The translations under genes and the position numbers were made by a program. The notes under the pieces were generated by a model. The model was not told the DNA's origin. It searched no databases and saw nothing but the letters and a program-made list of their open reading frames with translations. DNA of 9,312 nt from Deltaproteobacteria bacterium (GTDB taxonomy: Bacteria; Desulfobacterota; GWC2-55-46; JADFVP01). The number at the start of each line of letters is the position of its first letter. Position 1 is the stretch's first letter. The DNA lies in NCBI GenBank assembly GCA_024275855.1, contig JAJRYL010000233.1, positions 1 through 9,312 on the forward strand, in the 5' to 3' direction. Shown in pieces: positions 7,127-9,312 of the stretch.

Positions 7127-7309
7127 CTAAACCATAAAAATGCTCAAGCCCGCGAATAAAAAGCTAAACAAACGGGCTGGCCCAACAACGGAGCCGACCA
7201 TATATATAATCATACAAAAAGGGATGCCCGCTGTTAAGTGACACCGGTCACACACACTTAGCAAAATAACCGCCGGCATAAGGGCGTAAAGCGCCAAAGG
7301 GTACGGCAC
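7127..7309 (-). CDS. Doubtful small hydrophobic protein downstream of the Crp-like gene
   Basis: A 60-codon frame starting with GTG, 20 bases after the Crp-like stop. It is very hydrophobic, with two possible membrane segments (about 5-19 and 31-59). No ribosome binding site precedes the GTG or the internal ATG at codon 11. The frame overlaps the Crp-like site and the candidate small RNA, so both readings are unlikely to hold. I recognise no family. Confidence 0.2.
   Translation of the reverse strand: MPYPLALYALMPAVILLSVCDRCHLTAGIPFCMIIYMVGSVVGPARLFSFLFAGLSIFMV
7136..7202 (-). ncRNA. Candidate small RNA under Crp-type control
   Basis: A transcript starting near 7202 would reach, after about 40 bases, an inverted repeat AGCCCG / CGGGCT (7173-7178 with 7147-7152, 20-base loop), followed a few bases later by TTTTT (7136-7140). 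The 5' half can fold as GGCTC with GGGCC. The terminator is weak, so this is a hypothesis built on the promoter next to it. Confidence 0.2.
7209..7252 (-). promoter_or_regulatory. Crp-like binding site and -10 at about class II spacing
   Basis: AGTGA-CACCGG-TCACA (7237-7252) matches the TGTGA-N6-TCACA consensus of E. coli Crp at 9 of 10 positions. On the minus strand TATGAT lies at 7209-7214. If transcription starts at 7202, the site is centred near -42.5, one base from the classical class II position of -41.5. The regulator encoded next door keeps the Crp-type recognition residues. Confidence 0.45.
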
Positions 7310-7329
7310 AAGAGGCGCGCGGGCGGCAG

Positions 7330-8040
7330 TCAGTCGTTCATGTAGATCAGTATAGAGTGTTTTTCAATCTTGATATAACCCTCTTGCGTCATCTTTTTAA
7401 GGGCGCGCGAGACCACCTCTCGCGAAGAACCGATCATAGCGGCAAGCTCCTCGTGCGTCGGCCTCTCTATCTCAATAACATGCACCCCTCCTTTACCGTC
7501 GCCTCCTTCACGCACCCCGTCGCTCTCTTTGGTCATGCCCATCAGCGTATGCGCTATGCGTCCGCAGACATCGAGCAGCGCAAGCCCGCCTATCTTTCTT
7601 GTCGCCTCCCTGAGGCGCGCGGTAAGGTGCGCGAGAAACATCATGTACACCCTGTGGTGGCTTGCGAGAAAACCTAAAAAACGCTCTCTGTTCAGAACAA
7701 GGCACTGAAGGTCACGTACGACTTCGACATTCGCGGAGCGCGGCTTGTCGTCTATTATAGACATCTCTCCGAACATCTCGCCCTCCTTTAAGACGGCTAA
7801 AACAATCTCCCTGCCCTCTTCTCCGTAGAGCGTAACCTTAACCCTGCCGGAGATAATAAAGTAGACTATCTCCCCGGAGTCGCCTTCGCAAAGCACCTGA
7901 GACCCCTTGGACCACGACTTGATTTCGCCCGACGGTATAAAATCGTCTATATAAAATGAATCGAGCCCCTCAAAGAGCGGGTTTTTCGCAAGCGTCTCCC
8001 GTATAGCCGCTTTATCTATGTCTTTAGACTCACTCATCAT
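7330..8040 (-). CDS. Crp/Fnr-family transcription regulator
   Basis: This 236-residue DNA-binding regulator carries an N-terminal cyclic-nucleotide-type beta barrel (about 20-125), a dimer helix (about 128-150) and a C-terminal winged helix. The phosphate-binding cassette GEMFGEMSIIDDKPRSANV (87-105) keeps the Gly-Glu and Arg-Ser (R101, S102) that hold cAMP in Crp, so a cyclic nucleotide ligand is plausible. The Cys cluster of Fnr is absent. The helix-turn-helix is at about 195-216 with recognition helix SSREVVSRALKKM; R207, E208 and R212 match the base-reading residues of E. coli Crp, not Fnr. A Gly-rich insertion (about 172-186) precedes the DNA-binding domain. The start codon overlaps the tldE stop as ATGA, indicating translational coupling. 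A Crp-like site lies about 80 bp below its stop. Confidence 0.93.
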   Translation of the reverse strand: MMSESKDIDKAAIRETLAKNPLFEGLDSFYIDDFIPSGEIKSWSKGSQVLCEGDSGEIVYFIISGRVKVTLYGEEGREIVLAVLKEGEMFGEMSIIDDKPRSANVEVVRDLQCLVLNRERFLGFLASHHRVYMMFLAHLTARLREATRKIGGLALLDVCGRIAHTLMGMTKESDGVREGGDGKGGVHVIEIERPTHEELAAMIGSSREVVSRALKKMTQEGYIKIEKHSILIYMND

Positions 8041-9312
8041 GTTCCACTCGCCTCAATCTCATTAAAAAGTATGCTCGGAGCGCCGATAGAACCGATAAAA
8101 CGAAGGTCGCTTCCGCAGGCCGCCGCATGGCCGAACAGCTCCAGCAGGTTTCCGGAAATAGCCATGCCGCGCACAGGATACTTAATCTCTCCGCGCTCAA
8201 CCCACATTCCAGTCGCTCCTATGGAGAAGTCTCCGTTAACCGTATTGATAGTATGTACGCCAAGAAGCTCTGTAATTAAAAGCCCCCTGGGTATTTCGCC
8301 AAGCAGTTCGCCAAACCCCATTGTTCCGGCCTCTATAAAGAGGTTGGATATGCCGACCGAAGGGTGGCTTTTATAAGAACCGCGCGACGAAGAACCGGTT
8401 GTAGCGGCGCTGTCGCGCCGCGCCCAGTAGGTATCGTACAGAAAAGCCTCTACAACGCCCCCCGCCATAAGAACGGTATCGCGCCGCGAGCTTCCTTCTG
8501 CGTCGTAGTGCGAGCTTGCCCAGCCGCCCTTCATAAGCCCGTTATCGTGAATACTTACAACATCCGAAGCAACCTTTTTACCAAGCTTGCCGCCGAGCAT
8601 CGACTTGCCCTTATGAACGTTGTCGGCCAGAAAAGAGCCGGCAAGCGAACCGAGCAGTTCGGATACCACCACGTTTTCGATAACCGCCGGACACTTAACG
8701 GTCTCTATCTTCCTCGCGCCGAGTATGCGCAGCGCGTTTTTTGCGGCTCCGGCGCCTATCGTCTCGGGGTCTATTCCCGAATAAGAGTGAGACAGACCTA
8801 TGTCCCAGCCCATCTGCGCCTCGTCGCCCTCTTCGGCAACCGCCATTACGGAGGCCGAGGAGTAGGTAGCGCTTTCGGACACGTCTACCCCGTTTGAGTT
8901 TATCACCCTTGAGTACGAGGTGCTCTCAGAGTACGACGCCTTACGCACCCGCTTAACCCTCGGGTCAACGCCAAGGGCGGTTGCCTCTATCTTTAACGCG
9001 CACTCGATACGGGCGGCCTCGGAACTTTTTTCGGACGTATCGAAGGTTTCAAGCTCAACCTCTTCGGACGCGGTTTCCGGCGTAGATAAAGCGAGGTACT
9101 TGTCTTTTGTCGTATAACTCGCTCCGGAGACGGTATCTTCAACCATCGACTTCAGCGCCCCCGGGTCGAGCACAGAGGTGAAACCGAAACCGAGCCTGCC
9201 GCTATCTATGGTTCTAAGACCTATTCCGGAACTGCTCCGCGCCTTAAGCGCATCGACCGTACCGCCCTGCACCTCCACTGAAAACCCGTCGTCGCTGGAA
9301 GCGAAAATCTCG
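8037..9312 (-). CDS. pmbA: TldE/PmbA-family protein, 5' end outside the window
   Basis: TldE (PmbA) forms a heterodimer with TldD, a metalloprotease that trims small peptides such as microcin precursors and antitoxins. About 424 residues are visible. The frame stays open to the right edge with family-like sequence (EIFASSDDGFSVEVQGG), so the GTG at 9278 is internal and perhaps 20-30 residues are missing. The C-terminal third carries GDFSIGATGMWVERGEIKYP and the following AISGNLLELF, typical of PmbA. The HExxxH zinc motif of TldD is absent; SELLGS appears where it would be expected. This identifies the non-catalytic partner subunit. No tldD lies in the window; it may be just upstream. The stop overlaps the start of the Crp-like gene by 4 bp, so the two are probably cotranscribed. 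Confidence 0.9.
   Translation of the reverse strand, partial: EIFASSDDGFSVEVQGGTVDALKARSSSGIGLRTIDSGRLGFGFTSVLDPGALKSMVEDTVSGASYTTKDKYLALSTPETASEEVELETFDTSEKSSEAARIECALKIEATALGVDPRVKRVRKASYSESTSYSRVINSNGVDVSESATYSSASVMAVAEEGDEAQMGWDIGLSHSYSGIDPETIGAGAAKNALRILGARKIETVKCPAVIENVVVSELLGSLAGSFLADNVHKGKSMLGGKLGKKVASDVVSIHDNGLMKGGWASSHYDAEGSSRRDTVLMAGGVVEAFLYDTYWARRDSAATTGSSSRGSYKSHPSVGISNLFIEAGTMGFGELLGEIPRGLLITELLGVHTINTVNGDFSIGATGMWVERGEIKYPVRGMAISGNLLELFGHAAACGSDLRFIGSIGAPSILFNEIEASGT

Larger units (their letters stand above)
6668..7329. other. 662-bp gap between the Crp-like gene and the M23 gene
   Basis: I see no convincing gene. Listed from the Crp-like side: a weakly supported hydrophobic frame (7127-7309), a Crp-like site with a -10-like hexamer (7209-7252), a TTGACA promoter candidate (7069-7098), an interrupted inverted repeat pairing CCGC and CGGTT (6953-6966) with AACCGGCGG (7003-7011), another promoter-like pair TTTCAA-17-TATACT (6801-6829), and TATAAT close to the M23 start. 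A bulged hairpin CCGGGAG/CTCCGG lies at 6714-6736. All promoter-like signals that I find point along the minus strand. Confidence 0.6.

Noticed and set aside
7283..7295. A terminator directly after the Crp-like gene
   Set aside because: The GGCG/CGCC stem has only 4 bp and no T-run follows on the minus strand.
8037..9312. TldD, the catalytic subunit
   Set aside because: No HExxxH motif; the C-terminal region matches the PmbA/TldE type.

Overview
The window is bacterial chromosomal DNA, and every convincing gene lies on the minus strand, so transcription runs from high to low coordinates. In that order the genes are: the end of a tldE/pmbA-like gene, a Crp/Fnr-family regulator overlapping it by 4 bp, a 662-bp gap, an M23 (LytM) peptidase, a terminator, secA, a second possible terminator followed by a repeat array, argJ, a small HEPN-domain gene, a terminator, and the beginning of a type IV prepilin peptidase that runs off the left edge.

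The adjacency M23 peptidase - secA - argJ resembles the order I recall from Deltaproteobacteria such as Geobacter. The prepilin peptidase, the SecA with a C-terminal zinc tail and the Crp/Fnr regulator fit a Gram-negative organism. I infer a deltaproteobacterial/Desulfobacterota-like or nearby uncultured lineage; the sequence alone does not fix the phylum.

Most genes are housekeeping: protein export (secA), arginine biosynthesis (argJ), wall or division-linked proteolysis (M23), peptide maturation (tldE) and prepilin processing. tldE and the regulator look like one transcriptional unit. M23, secA and argJ each appear to have their own promoter region. The HEPN gene looks like a short accessory insert between argJ and the prepilin peptidase, with no nucleotidyltransferase partner.

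The unusual material is mostly between genes. The secA-argJ gap holds an array of about 23-bp units arranged as two roughly 90-bp higher-order repeats. The secA leader holds two diverged copies of a 42-bp element 59 bp apart. The gap below the Crp-like gene holds a near-perfect Crp site (AGTGA-N6-TCACA) at about class II spacing from a -10-like TATGAT, possibly driving a small RNA. Within the proteins, SecA has His instead of the usual Arg in the NMAGRGTDI motif, and ArgJ has a lysine-rich N-terminal extension. I found no tRNA, rRNA, insertion sequence or CRISPR array.
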